Below are positions 1 through 11,055 of a stretch of 30,420 nucleotides of DNA, piece by piece. Position 1 is the first letter of the stretch, and each line of letters opens with the position of its first letter. Made by a program: the position numbers and the translations under genes. Where the stretch lies: the NCBI GenBank assembly GCA_910592005.1, contig CAJVPP010000534.1:1-30420 (forward strand), given 5' to 3'. The DNA comes from Funneliformis mosseae (taxonomy: Eukaryota > Glomeromycota > Glomeromycetes > Glomerales > Glomeraceae). The notes beneath the pieces are model-generated. The model worked only from the letters and a program-made list of their open reading frames with translations. It did no database searches and had not been told where the DNA came from.

Positions 1-82
1 ATCTCTTCTAAAAGGTAAATAGGTATCTGTTGACAAAAAGACACTTCGTAAGAAAGAATAAAGGGAAAAATTCATTCAAAAA

Positions 83-340
83 GTGTTTGAGGATTTAAGC
101 ACTAAATGTTCTAATACTATAGATAAGCTGGGCTTGAATTTTTTGTATATTTACCTAGAGCAATTAGTACAAAACTGTGATTCTTCAACAGTAGAAATGG
201 AGACAACCTTTTCTCTTTTATATAAAAAATTTCTTGATGCTGAGGACTTTGCTGATTGTGCGATCTAAGAAGCTATTATATGTTACTGTTAATTTGAAAA
301 AGCTTTTATTCAGAGACTATAAATGAGAGACGAAACCCTT
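83..340 (+). pseudogene. Decayed coding remnant, unknown family (5' part)
   Basis: A 61-codon open stretch (83-268) has plausible protein composition, with amphipathic Leu/Tyr-rich helices and Cys residues near KCSNTIDKLG and LVQNCDSS. It ends at a TAA after FADCAI. The same frame then continues for a few residues (EAIICYC) before breaking up. No start context, intron signals or conserved domain can be recognised. Together with the pieces at 1038-1253 and 1378-1841 it looks like one decayed gene on the plus strand, possibly of a family that recurs in glomeromycotan genomes. That family assignment is from memory and unverified. No function is claimed. Confidence 0.4.
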
Positions 341-1037
341 AATAACAGTCAAAACTTAGACAAAACTATATTAAAATCATAATGAGAGATACAACGAAAC
401 CCATTCAATATGACGAAAGTCAAAACTGTCGAAACTATATTAAAAATATAGAAAAGAATATGACAAAATTATTTTGAGGAGGTTTCAGCAGACATCTATA
501 TCAAAGACGAAGTAAAATAACGTCTGAAAAACAAATTGATCTAGAATTCAATACTATCAATAGAATTTTAAATATGGAAATTAGAGCTTGGCTTCCTACA
601 GATACTTCTGATGCACTTTTATGAAAAAGAATCAAGCAGGTCAAGAAACTCTGAAAGCTTTTTGATGTAATAAGTATAGATAAAATTTATCAGATACATT
701 TATTCTCTGTTAACAGTATTTCAAAAATGACGTATGAAAACATTCAGTATATCATAGATAATATGCTAATTGATTACAGCATTAATATAGAATTACTCAC
801 CTGTACTCAGCCGAAAGACACTTTACTAAGTGATAAGAAAAATTTTGAATTGTCACATCCTGATCTTAGTTCAGGAAGTGATAAGAAAAATTCTGAGTTG
901 TTACATACTTCTAACACATCAGAAGAAAAATATTTAATACATCTTTAAAGTCTGGGATAAATATTTCACCTATATCTCATCTACAAATTCCTATGACTAA
1001 TCTAACTTATGACTGATCCTATTTTTGTAACAAGATA

Positions 1038-1253
1038 TTGGATCAATATTCTAATCTATATAGAGAATATAGTAGTGAAAATTTTAATTATTATAAAATT
1101 ACTAATGAAAGAACATGCGCAGGGATTCTTCTAGGACCAACCATCTGCTCATTATGTAAATTAGGCCATGATAATGAAGAAATAGAAGGTAGGTATAAAG
1201 CTAGATCTTACTTTATTAAATATGAATAATGTGAAATTGAGATAACTGTATAG
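1038..1253 (+). pseudogene. Decayed zinc-ribbon-like module, copy 1
   Basis: Reading frame 1038-1229 continues past a TAA at 1227-1229 to a TAG at 1251-1253. It contains the pattern C-x2-C-x3-H (CSLCKLGH), then G-R-Y-K and a hydrophobic FIK stretch where a second cysteine pair would be expected. It ends in EIEITV. A second copy of the same layout lies at 1716-1841 (CPICDGKH ... YCLTC). The spacing resembles the zinc ribbons of primases and other nucleic-acid-binding proteins, but no catalytic domain is visible next to it. The frame is broken and there is no credible start codon, so this is a remnant. Confidence 0.45.
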
Positions 1254-1377
1254 TCTGGCTACTTTGGCCAGAGGCGCTTCCTATATTTACGTTTCTCTTG
1301 AGAAACTATTTTTACAAACTAATTTATGTCAATTATTACCTAATTTGAATTGATTTGTAATCATATAGAAAGGTAAC

Positions 1378-1841
1378 ATGACCAAGTTCGATAAAATATT
1401 AACCTCTGAATATCTGGATTAGCATGCCAAATTAAGTGGGTTACCAAGCGTTTTGACAAATAAGATTTGTTTCAATTTATACAAAAGATATAAAAAAGAA
1501 ACTGGAAATGAGCCATGACAATTATCAGAAGATATAATAAGTATATCAGAAAAACCTTAAGCCTCTGATTTCAAGCCTATCACTTTTGAAGCCAAACCTG
1601 ATTCAGGATTAATTATCAAATCTGTGTTAGAGCATTACATATACTTGAATTTTGAAATAGTTTTAAAGGGATTGATAATTATAATTTTGTATCTGCTCAG
1701 CCGTGGAGCTCACCATGCCCTATCTGTGATGGAAAACATGGGAATTATGGATTACATGGCAAATGGTATAAAAATGGAACAGAATATTGTCTTACCTGCA
1801 ACAGTTTAAACAATAAACTCAAGTTCGCAATCGTAGCATAA
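1378..1841 (+). pseudogene. Decayed zinc-ribbon-like module, copy 2, with upstream linker
   Basis: From ATG 1378 the frame reads through three internal stops (TAG, TGA, TAA) with otherwise protein-like sequence: LSGLPSVLTNKI, then a Lys-rich LYKRYKKETGNEP. A frame change near 1660-1690 leads into SAQPWSSPCPICDGKHG, then HGKWYKNGTEYCLTC, ending at TAA 1839-1841. The C-x2-C-x3-H ... C-x2-C set is complete in this copy and could bind zinc in an intact relative. The 61-codon open frame at 1624-1809 is mostly out of frame with this module. The piece is a broken gene, probably continuous with the modules upstream. Confidence 0.45.
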
Positions 1842-2968
1842 TTCGGTCATGTGAGAGATGATCATGCACCGCGCAATTGATATCAGGAAAATTATTTTAT
1901 ACGCAATAAGTACGTCATTTCCGCTTCTATTGGTTGGAAGTGTGAATGTAATTTATTTTAGCTCAATGTATTGCTGTGAAATGTAATCTATTATTTTTCT
2001 TATGACGATCGGTAATAATTTTTAGACCGTACAGTACATACTAATTTTTTATTACTTGAGCGTTAATACAGGGTAATTTAGGAAATCTGGATCGGCAAAT
2101 AAGATTGCCAGCAAAGATCCAGGGACTTTATTCTCAAACTTTCTCGCATATTCTCAAAATTATTATGTATATTATTGTAAAAGGACCCCTTGATGATCTT
2201 TACATATGGATAGCGTTAAATTCTTTTATTGTTAAATTAAGGAAATTAAGGAGAGACTGTTGATCAGATTTTCGTGATGCAATCATATTAACCTAATTCC
2301 CCCCAAAAAACGTATAACAAAATCGATCCTAGGAATTATATAAAAAGGTGATATCCCAGTTAGTGAACCCTTATATCCGCCTTGTGCAAATAAAAACAAA
2401 AAGTTAAGCGAAACATTCAAACTTACCAATATTTACATCACCATATTAACAATCAAACAAACGAGTATAATCTGCAAACTGTAATAATAAGGTATATTGG
2501 TTTTATAGTTCGGGTTAGCTTCTTGAAACATGTCATCACGATGCTAATCGATTTCCCCGCCTCTATAGATGTTCCAAAATAAAACAGACCATATTGCTCT
2601 TCTTGTTATATATCGGCATTTTTGATCTTCGCCGAGAAAATCTTTGACAATCATCACGCGTACAATAGACTATTCACATGAATCTCGTCATTTGCCTTAA
2701 CAGGACCACATCACACTCCTCATAGCATCATATGTTTCGTTTATTACTCTTATACTCTTATTGTATTTATTATTTGCTTATACCGTGTATTATTTTACGA
2801 AATGCATTATATTTTTTTTATTGCAAATTCAAAATAATAAAGTTAGCATCATGCTACATCAAGATATTTTTCTCGCTTTTATATTTACAATTTTACAACC
2901 AACCCAAATATTACTAAAACTAATAAGCATTAAAAATTAGATACTTTAATTATAGTGTATAAAATTAA
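1842..2968. other. Intergenic, no gene seen
   Basis: About 1.1 kb without a supportable gene on either strand. From about 1840 to 2660 it is less AT-biased than the transposon zones and has scattered CpG steps, so it may be old coding or regulatory sequence. I could not read a conserved protein in it. The short open frame at 2732-2917 is Tyr/Leu/Phe-rich AT-driven sequence and not a convincing gene. The part next to 2969 should hold the 3' UTR of the minus-strand gene. Confidence 0.5.
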
Positions 2969-5138
2969 TTAAGATTGTAAAGGTATGGCCTCATCTCTAA
3001 TATATTTAATTGTACCAGAGCTATCTACATATCGGACATTCATTAGTACATTTTCAAATATCTGGTTGTGAAAGCAGTGTATAACATTAATTCTATCATC
3101 AGATGGCCAATGAACATCCTCATGAGTTGCATAACGATCTTCACACGTAAAATGTACTATCCAAATATCGTCCGCAGATAATTTTTCAGCATACTCAAGC
3201 ACCATTTTAAAGTGTTCATTGAGGTCCCTTCTTGTTGCAGTAGCTAAAAGTTCGAGAACAATTCTTTGATATTTCGCTGTAATTACTATATCACTATATG
3301 TGTCAATATATTTATCTTTGTTGGCATGATGTTCTACCATATGCCACTGTCCAGTGACCTCCAAGCCATTATTTCTGACGAGCCAGTTAACTAGGACCCT
3401 ATTTAGCTCTGAGTCGTAAACTCTTTCTTGGGGAACACGTTTCTTTTTTTCACCATCTACACGCAACTCACCTGAACTTTTAAATGACCTAATGAATCCA
3501 TTAGAAATCATGCCCTTATCAAAAAACTGTATGGCCGTCTGCAAAATCTTGAGAGTATCCGGAAAGTCATTTTTTTTAGGGGAATTGCACATGTCGGGGC
3601 GGACTTGTATAAAACAGGAATAACTTGTTGCCGAATCAGATCATCTGTAAAAATAGATGACATTCTAAAATTATTCTTTTTCATTTCATCCCTCATTAGC
3701 ACCCCCTCAGCTGTCAAGAATTCTGCTAGTCTTTTTTCTTCAGGGTCATTGATTTGCACAAAATCGAAAAATCCTAGGAAAACAGATCGAAGAAGTTCTA
3801 TAGCAGGCCTGGTTTCTTTCTTTTTAAGTGTAGTAACCATCTTTCTGAAGGTGTTATAATCAAATATCGTATCTTGCATATAACTGATAACAAAGTTTAA
3901 CCAGGTTGAGAAGCCAAGCCTTCTGTTTTCATCGAGTTTTGGCATTAAATATGAATGGATAGCTTTTCCGCAAAGGCAGACAAGAGAAGCATGCCTGTCA
4001 AATAACCGAATCATAAAAATAAGTTTCAGATTTTGATTTCACGCAACTTTCCAATCAGCTTCACATACCCATTTGTCCGATTGTAGATATCCTCAATGAT
4101 CTCCGGATCAATGGTCAAATTGAAGTCATCCTCAAACTCCTTATATACGGTCTGCACTTGTTCCAGCGTGAAATCTGGGTTTCTAAATGGATCCTTAATG
4201 TTGAATGGAGACGTGGTTATTCTGTCTGAACTCAGATGTAAAATACTAAAGGGACCGATGGCTACCGAAGACAAGAGAGCATAATTTTCCTTTGTGTTTT
4301 TAATGGCACGAATTACTCCAAGGAATGAGGATTTAATATCATCATGTGCTCCAAGCAATGCATCGATCTCATCAATGAAGAGAACAACATGTTTATCATT
4401 CCATTGTGCTTTCTGAAATTTTCGCAAAAAATCATCAGAAGATTTGACATCACCATTTCCGAAGTATTTGGGTGCATTAATGTTAAGTGCGGTACCCATT
4501 GACAACCAGAATCTGTCTTTATTTTCCATGTTAAAATGCTCAAAAGTTACACTGTTTCGAAGAAAAAAACAACAGTTATATTGAATGCAACGTGATCAGA
4601 AAGTCAGAACTAACTAAATAGAACTTAGAACTTACTAAATGCAAACAATGCCTTGGCTTTTCAACTTTTCCATAGCTTGAAACACCCGTGTAGATTTTCC
4701 GGAGGCCCTTGCACCATATAAAGCCACAAATTCTCCACTCAGAATCTTATCAAGAAATGGAACGTTCGTCTCCTCTAGATCAACAAAATATACATCATTA
4801 CGAAATTTATTCTGAATAGCACTATTAACCGTCCATTTTCTTGGATCTTTAGGCACGTCGTAATTACGATCTTGATGTAATACCAAGTCGTGATACCGAT
4901 ATTTATATAATTCTTCTAATTTGTTTCTCAAAAGTTTATTTTGCTGGTTTATATCGTCATTTTTCTGTCTTAAATCCTTAATTACTTGATTTATTTCCTG
5001 GAATAAATCCTGCCAAGACTTTAGAGTTCTTGAAAGTGGCAAATAAGGTCTCGGTGATTGAAGGCATTGAACTCGAGGAGCAACGAAGTGAGTTGGGAAA
5101 ACGGTCCTACGAAAGACCTGAGTAATTTTTGATGACAT
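2969..5138 (-). CDS. Crinkler-like P-loop NTPase fused to a nuclease-like C-terminal domain (3 exons, one frameshift)
   Basis: Minus-strand exons are 5138-4636, 4551-4069 and 3994-2969. The introns (4552-4635, GTAAGT donor; 3995-4068, GTATGT donor) both end in CAG and keep phase. The chosen start gives M-S-S-K; an ATG at 5213 would add 25 residues. The product is about 670 residues: a basic, acid-poor N-terminus, a coiled coil (about residues 45-85), Walker A GARASGKST (about 142-150) and Walker B VVLFIDEID (about 224-232), then helical AAA-type lid sequence. The C-terminal domain contains SDIVITA and IVLELLA, like a PD-(D/E)XK core in which Lys is not evident. This NTPase-nuclease layout is known from Crinkler (CRN) effectors, but the CRN N-terminal LxLFLAK-type header is missing. 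An eight-A run at 3570-3577 puts the last about 200 codons in the -1 frame. It is a damaged gene, a sequence error or a slip site. Composition is less AT-rich than the flanks. Confidence 0.78.
3570..3577 (-). other. A8 frameshift point in the Crinkler-like gene
   Basis: On the coding strand the upstream frame runs CTA AAA AAA ATG through eight As and stays open in the wrong frame. The conserved C-terminal domain continues in the -1 frame. The zero-frame codons form A-AAA-AAA, a textbook slippery heptamer. A one-base loss in a longer A run explains it equally well. Confidence 0.7.
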
Positions 5139-5169
5139 TTTTGCACTAAATAAAAGACGAGCATTTTTT

Positions 5170-5287
5170 TTGTATCGATCTAATCTTGATCGATGATTGA
5201 TTAGTTTGATCAATTAATCGATCACAATACTTAAATTAAAATTGATCGATCAATAATTTGATCGATCAACTTCATTTTTTAGGTTAT
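5170..5287. repeat. GATC-rich palindrome cluster, left
   Basis: Eight GATC sites lie in about 100 bp, many inside palindromes such as ATTGATCGATCAAT (5241-5254) and TTGATCGATCAA (5258-5269). A 14-mer, TTTGATCAATTAAT (5205-5218), recurs in inverted orientation at 11116-11129. TAGGTTAT at 5280-5287 recurs inverted at 11168-11175. The cluster begins about 30 bp upstream of the Crinkler-like start codon. It may be the subterminal repeat of a DNA transposon or a promoter element. Confidence 0.6.
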
Positions 5288-5370
5288 CTAGATCTTCATA
5301 ATATTATCGGCGCAAAAAAATTTCCTTTTTAAATTTATTTTTTCTTTGTTTAAAAAAAATCTTATTCAAA

Positions 5371-5502
5371 ATGGCAAGTACTTCAGGTTCAAATAAGCGT
5401 ATTAAAGGAAAAGAAACCTCAGATTTATCTAAAAGACAACGCACTACTGGTAACTCAAATGCAATAATTATACAGTGCGAAACCTCTATAATGGAAAATT
5501 AA
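5371..5502 (+). pseudogene. Short basic/Ser-Thr-rich ORF, possible N-terminus of the hAT transposase
   Basis: A 43-codon frame starts MASTSGSNKRIKGKE and continues with Lys/Arg- and Ser/Thr-rich residues. That composition is typical of the region ahead of the BED zinc finger in hAT transposases. The frame then ends, and no BED finger Cys/His pattern follows. The hAT catalytic body begins 3.4 kb downstream at about 8930 on the same strand, beyond a decayed DDE element. I infer that the two may be parts of one element split by an insertion. An unrelated chance ORF is also possible. Confidence 0.3.
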
Positions 5503-5630
5503 AAATTTTAAATAAAATAGATTCTATGATTGGATTTTGATTTAATAAAAAAAATTGAGATCTACTTGCAAAAAGAAATCGATTCATAAAATAAAATAAA
5601 AGTCTCAAATTCATTTGCTTATGTAATTTA

Positions 5631-5684
5631 TCACGTGAAATACCAAAAGCCAATCATAATCTAGAATTCGACAAGTCACATGAC
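5631..5684. promoter_or_regulatory. Paired E-box-like sites CACGTG / CACATG
   Basis: TCACGTGA (5631-5638) and GTCACATGAC (5675-5684) lie about 0.5 kb upstream of the Crinkler-like start. Similar pairs occur at 17635-17668 and 28664-28699, so the arrangement is recurrent. CACGTG is the core site of bHLH proteins such as Cbf1-type factors; binding here is inferred. Confidence 0.4.
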
Positions 5685-5735
5685 TTTATATTTAACGAAA
5701 ATAACAGATTAATTTTAAAATTTATTTATTAATAT

Positions 5736-7851
5736 TTAAATCAAGCTCATTATAAATGCTATCAGGAACTCTCCTATGCGATTTATATTTTTTACTGCAA
5801 ATTCTGCCATTTTACCCGTAATTCCCTTTCTATATATATCCATATAATTCCAAGGATTTTGTGCATAACGATGAATTGTAATCAAAGGAACCGAATCTAA
5901 TGCTTTGGGAACAACTTCTTGTAAACTTGCCCAAGTATATTCACAATGTTCTCTAGTATATCTTTTAGCTGCACCCCAATACATTTCTATATAATTTAAC
6001 TCACAATGATATTTTGGATAGAAGATACATTTATGCCTTCTTTTTTCTATTTCAATTTGTAATCTAGATTTTTGTGCAATGAAATTAGATTGTAATGATA
6101 AAATTTGACGCATACAACAATCTAATCTTTGAGAATCTGTTATTTGTTCCTTTCCTTTACATAATTTACAATCTCCGATCAAACCATCTCTCCATAAACC
6201 TCTTTCTATAAAAATTTATTGTATACCTTTAGCTTTATTTAAATATTTTGAATGATCATATAGAAAAACCATTGATTGTGCTGTATTATCTAACCCAAAG
6301 TAAGTTGATGCATTAATGGTTGCTTTCCTTCAGGATTAACATTCATTTTAATAGCATTTAAACCATCTTCTGGCATTGCATTATGATTAGTGCTATTATC
6401 AAATGCTATTACAGCAATTGCATCCAGATAAATAGTTTCAAAAATAGGAATAGCGTAATTAATAACCTGATTAATTAAATGATCTGCTGTCTACCAACCT
6501 TCTTCATTTTTTCTAGGTTTTAAATATTTACGTGCCTCAACAAGAAAATTTAGATTTAATAATGATTGTTCAGAAGTTAATTTTAATTGACCAATAGTTT
6601 CAAGCAAAAACTCACTAACCATTATTGTTTTTCCTAAATGGATAATTATCATTTGCATAAAATAAACATTCATCATACGTGATGAATATATGTAATTTTT
6701 GATTATCAAAAATTTTCAGATTAATTTGTAATATCTCATCTCCAATAAATGTTGGCATAAATTGTTCAAGTTCTTTCATTTCTTTTAAAAATGTTATATG
6801 ATATTCTAATACATCTTCTCTTTCATGACCATCAAAATATATTCCTTTTTTCTTAGACTGTAGTACTAAACCAATTTTTTTAAGCTAAATTTAAGATGTT
6901 TTTATTATAATTTTCTTATTCATTACAACTTCCATTTGTGAAAAAAGTACTGAATTAATAAAATTTTAATAATCCTTCAAAGTAGTTTTTCTACCATTTT
7001 GTTGAATAAAAATAAGACTACTATTAATAACATCTTTATCATCAATAAATGACTTTATTTTTTGATGACAACCTTGTATATTTTTATATAACGTTCCATT
7101 TTCAAGTTAAAACTTAGCCCATTTTGAATATTTCTTGCTTAATAAGAACTTTTATTATAAACTTCTTCTGTAGCATATTCACTTGCTTGTATTTTACCTA
7201 ACTTATGAATATCCAAATAAATAAAATATTTATATATTACCCAATACTGTAAATAATCATAAGTGAACTGTTTTTTTATTACCTAAAATATGTTCAAGCT
7301 TTTTGAGCTTTTCAATATTATTTTCAATATCAAGATTGTTATCATTATCTTCATCAGAATTCGAATTAAAATCTATATTCAAATCATTAATATTTGTATT
7401 TCTATCTATATCATTAATATTTTCACTAGGATTTGCATTTAAAATAATAGCATTTACATTAGAATCTATATTTGAAGTTTCTGATTTATCTTTATTTTCA
7501 CTATCTGTACTTTCTTTATTTTCTGTAGTTGAAAAATATTGTGTAATTGATTTAGAACCTTGTGCAACTTTTATATATATACCTGAAGGATCATATTTAC
7601 GATATTTTGTAGCCTTTAATATTACAAGTTTACCTTCAGATCTTTTTTTTTGTTTTTTTAAACAAACTAACTCAAGTTTTCCAAGATTATTTATTGTTTG
7701 TTATAAATTATCTACAAAATTATTATCTGAATCACTTGAAAAAATTTTATTTTCAGAAAAAATAAAATCTGAGTGTTCAGAAGAAATAAGATCTAATTCA
7801 AAATCAGAAGCATTTAAAGCCTTTTCAAGTTGCCCAGTTTTAACATTTTAA
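5736..7851 (-). pseudogene. Decayed DDE transposase (large fungal DDE-endonuclease family)
   Basis: Read on the minus strand from 7851 down. An Asp/Asn/Ser-rich N-terminal region is followed by several frame breaks. The conserved block KKGIYFDGHEREDVLEY lies near 6770-6850. The catalytic blocks follow in order: DECLFYAND (about 6650-6670, first Asp), AFDNSTNHNAMPEDG (about 6365-6405, second Asp) and YHCELNYIEMYWG (about 5965-6010, Glu). The last 148 codons (5736-6182) are open and end in a basic C-terminal region. This set is typical of a DDE family abundant in basidiomycetes and glomeromycotan fungi. Stops and frameshifts make it non-autonomous. I found no clear terminal inverted repeats. 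The plus-strand open frame at 7303-7851 is only the antisense of the N-terminal region. Confidence 0.75.
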
Positions 7852-8929
7852 ACATGTTCCTGCAGTCTTTTTTTTGCTATTTTAATTTTTTTTGTTAAAG
7901 GTATATATAAGATAAAAATTAAGATAAAAATGTGTGATGCTGACTTAATGAGTTCAAATTATATAATTTTAACGAAAAAAATCTCTCAATTTGCGGTATA
8001 TTTGAAATAAGTATAATAAAACAAATGATTTGCGATATAAATGAATGATTTGTAATACTATTAAGAAAGAGAGAAAACAATTATAATCATAAGCTCTTTC
8101 AGAATTTATTTAAGTTAATTATATTTAGGTTGTCATAAAATTTTTTAAAAATTCATTAAAATAATGAATTTCTTTATTAAAGTTATTATATTCAACTTCG
8201 TTAAATAATTACAAAAAAATCCCTTCACTGCTCAAAGAATATCAGGATTCAAGTATTTATAGAAAATATGAAAACCACCTTTTTTTATTTTACTAAAAAA
8301 AAACTAACTTAATATGTAAAACAAATGTTAAATATTATATGTTTCTGTGATATGCATCATCAAAAATCATCATCCCTAATACAAATTACTGAAAGCTATT
8401 GATTGATATAGAAATTGTATCATCGTACAATTTTTCATAGTTTCAAATTTGTCAATTTCATAGTAAAATCAGTACTACTTTAAATTAATATAACTTTTTA
8501 AATATCCAATTATATAAAAAATTAACCAATAATTAGGAAGCTTTAGTATTGTTTATTATTTCTATTGGATAACATTTTGAATTTAATTTTTATTTTTTAA
8601 GTTTTACAAATTTTTATCATGCTAATTTGATTGTTGATTATAAAGGTTTCACATTGTACTAGAAGAAGAATCACAATGGATTTCTAATACTAGAAAAATA
8701 AGGAATGTGAATACAATTGTGTTTATAAAATCCAAACTAACAGTATATTATATCATATTAATACTATATATAAAGAATATGAAAATAAAAAAATAACGGA
8801 GATAAATATCAAAAAAAAATTTTATAATTTTTTTATTAATTATTATACATAATATATTAAATTTACTTTAGTAATTAAAGATTAACGAACAACTTAAAAG
8901 TTTACATTATATAAAATGAAAAACAAAAA
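7852..8929. other. AT-rich non-coding stretch
   Basis: About 1.1 kb with frequent stops in all frames and no recognisable protein or RNA gene. It separates the DDE remnant from the hAT body. It may hold the terminal sequence of the former and an N-terminal part of the latter, too decayed to read. Confidence 0.45.
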
Positions 8930-10762
8930 CAATTGTATAAAGTAGTAGCAGATTAGCTTGTAACAGATGGATTACCTTTTAATACAGTAAATAGAGAAGG
9001 TTTTAAAAAAATGATGAATAAAGTCAATATAGCATTTAATCTACCATGCTACGTAACTTTAAAATAAGAAATTAGACTTAGATATAAAACAGCAATTAAA
9101 TTTATAAAAACTTATATTAAGGAGATGTATGATTATGTATCAATTACAACAGATCTTTGGACATTAAGAGCTAAAAATAGATATATTGACATAACATGTC
9201 ATTGGTTAACTCAAGATATGAAATTATGCAACATATTATGTGTAGAACAAATCTTATATCCACATACTGAAGAACACATTTGTGAAACAATTTAAGATAA
9301 ATTAAAAAATTGTGATTAGAAAAAAAAGTAATAGTAGCAATTATTGATAATGGAAGTAATATAGTAAAAGCAATTAGAAAATAGAATGGTGTAGAACAGG
9401 TATCATGTTCAGCTCATAAACTTCAACTCTATGTACTTAAAGGACTTAAAAAAATTAAGCTATATCTTAGAAGATACGTTAAATTAAATCAATTTTTTGA
9501 ATCGCTTAAGCAAATAAAAAGATTGGAAAATGCCTAAAAAGAAATAATAATTTAACAAGAAAACAAGAAGTTGCTAGTAATACCACATCTTTTGCTAAAA
9601 ATAATAATCAAAGTGATAGAAAAAGTCCAAATAAGCCTTTAAAAATTCTTCAAACAATTATAGAAATACTAATACATTTGGAATCAAAATTAGCTTCCTA
9701 GAAATGATTAAAAAAATTAAAAGAGCTAATAAAATATGTTTATGCAATACTTGCTCTAGAAACTGATCATGATGCTAAAAAAATTATCAATAATTAACAA
9801 ATTTAATGCTTAGTAATGATGAATGGAAATTACTTGATGAATTAATTAAAATTTTAATTTCAATTGAAAGTGCAACAGAATTTTTAGGAAGTCAAAAATA
9901 CAGTACACTTTCTTTAATTTTTCTTACAATTCAAACACTTGAATATGAGTATACTCCAAATTTATATAATGAAACTAATGATAATGATAACAAAAATAAT
10001 ATTAATAAATAATAATAAAATACAATTTGTAATTCTGTATTCAGTTTTTAATTATTTTCTAATAAATTTTAACATTAAATTCTACAAATTTATTTAATTG
10101 TTATAAGAGGATTCAAATGAAGAAGATTTGTAAGATGATGACTTTGATAATATTAAAGATCTACTTATATCATTATCACCTAATAATATTGAACCTGTAA
10201 TTAATCTGGTTAAAAAAGGGTTTTATAATTCTCTTTTTGACTATTAGAATACCCATCAGCTTCTATCTTATTAGCAAATTTATTAGATTCTAGATTTAAA
10301 GTAATGTATAAATGAACTTTTGAATTATAAATAATAGCAAAGAATCTATTAAATGAAGAATATAAAGAATTTAAAAATGATGAATTACTTGAACAAATTC
10401 TACAAGAAGTTGTTAACCTTCTAATACTTAATCTTTTTTGAGTAAGATTTTTGGTTCTTCTTCTCAAACATCATCATCAATAAATAATGAAATATTCTAA
10501 TTATTTGGATAATATTTAAATACCTCAAGCTGCTTTTGACATTAATTTATTCTAATGGTGGTTTGATAATAGAAAAATTTTTCCTATATTATTCAAAATT
10601 GCTCATAAATATTTAGGAGTTCTGATAACTTCTACACTAAGTGAAAGGTTGTTTAGCGATGCAAATAACTAAATAACTTCTAAAAGAAATAGATTAAAGT
10701 CAGAAACAGTTAGTAAATTACTTTTCTTAAAAAGAAATATGGAATATGTCAATCCATTTTAA
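8930..10762 (+). pseudogene. Decayed hAT-superfamily transposase
   Basis: Blocks in order on the plus strand: LVTDGLPFNTV and EGFKKMMN (8950-9030), then YDYVSITTDLWTLRAKNRYI (about 9128-9188) with the first catalytic Asp, and VAIIDNGSNIVKAI (about 9335-9375) with the second. Next come SCSAHKLQLYVLKGLK, a weak LLDSRFK (the hAT LDPRFK block, near 10280), and the C-terminal hAT dimerisation region WWFDNRKIFPILFKIAHKYLG ... LSERLFSDA ... LFLKRNM, ending at TAA near 10762. Many in-frame stops and several frame changes show it is dead. The 9806-10012 open frame is in another frame. Host-side function, if any, would be limited to repeat-derived RNA. No flanking 8-bp duplication could be fixed by eye. 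Confidence 0.82.
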
Positions 10763-11055
10763 ATAAATAAATTTCAAATTTGATACTAGAATTTTATCAA
10801 ATAAAAGATTTTAGTGTAATACTTCTATTTATCTTTATCTATATATAGAATTTGTTGTAATTATTCTATTTATGCAGATCTAAAAATTAATTTAACTGAT
10901 AAGTTTTAAAGAAATGGATCTTTAAAAATATTTGAGTTTATTACTTATAAATATTTACTAAATATTATAACAAAAATATAAATTCTTTATTTTTATCTCT
11001 TTAAGTCAATATTTAGATAATTTTATTATATGATTAATTATTAATATTAATAAAA
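10763..11055. other. AT-rich tail of the hAT element
   Basis: Non-coding, AT-rich; probably the 3' non-coding part of the hAT element leading into the GATC-rich cluster. Confidence 0.35.

Noticed and set aside
2732..2917. 61-codon Tyr/Leu/Phe-rich plus-strand frame
   Set aside because: AT-driven hydrophobic composition, no motif, lies in the likely 3' region of the opposite-strand gene.
3605..3859. 84-codon plus-strand frame
   Set aside because: Antisense of the third exon of the Crinkler-like gene.
4313..4543. 76-codon minus-strand frame
   Set aside because: Alternative frame of exon 2 of the Crinkler-like gene; the true frame contains Walker B.
7303..7851. 182-codon Ser/Leu/Phe-rich open frame on the plus strand
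   Set aside because: It is the antisense of the Asp/Asn/Ser-rich N-terminal region of the minus-strand DDE transposase. Its Phe/Leu/Ser composition is the mirror of that bias and it has no domain of its own.
10210..10467. 85-codon minus-strand frame inside the hAT remnant
   Set aside because: Antisense to hAT blocks read on the plus strand; Arg/Ser-rich composition is a mirror effect.
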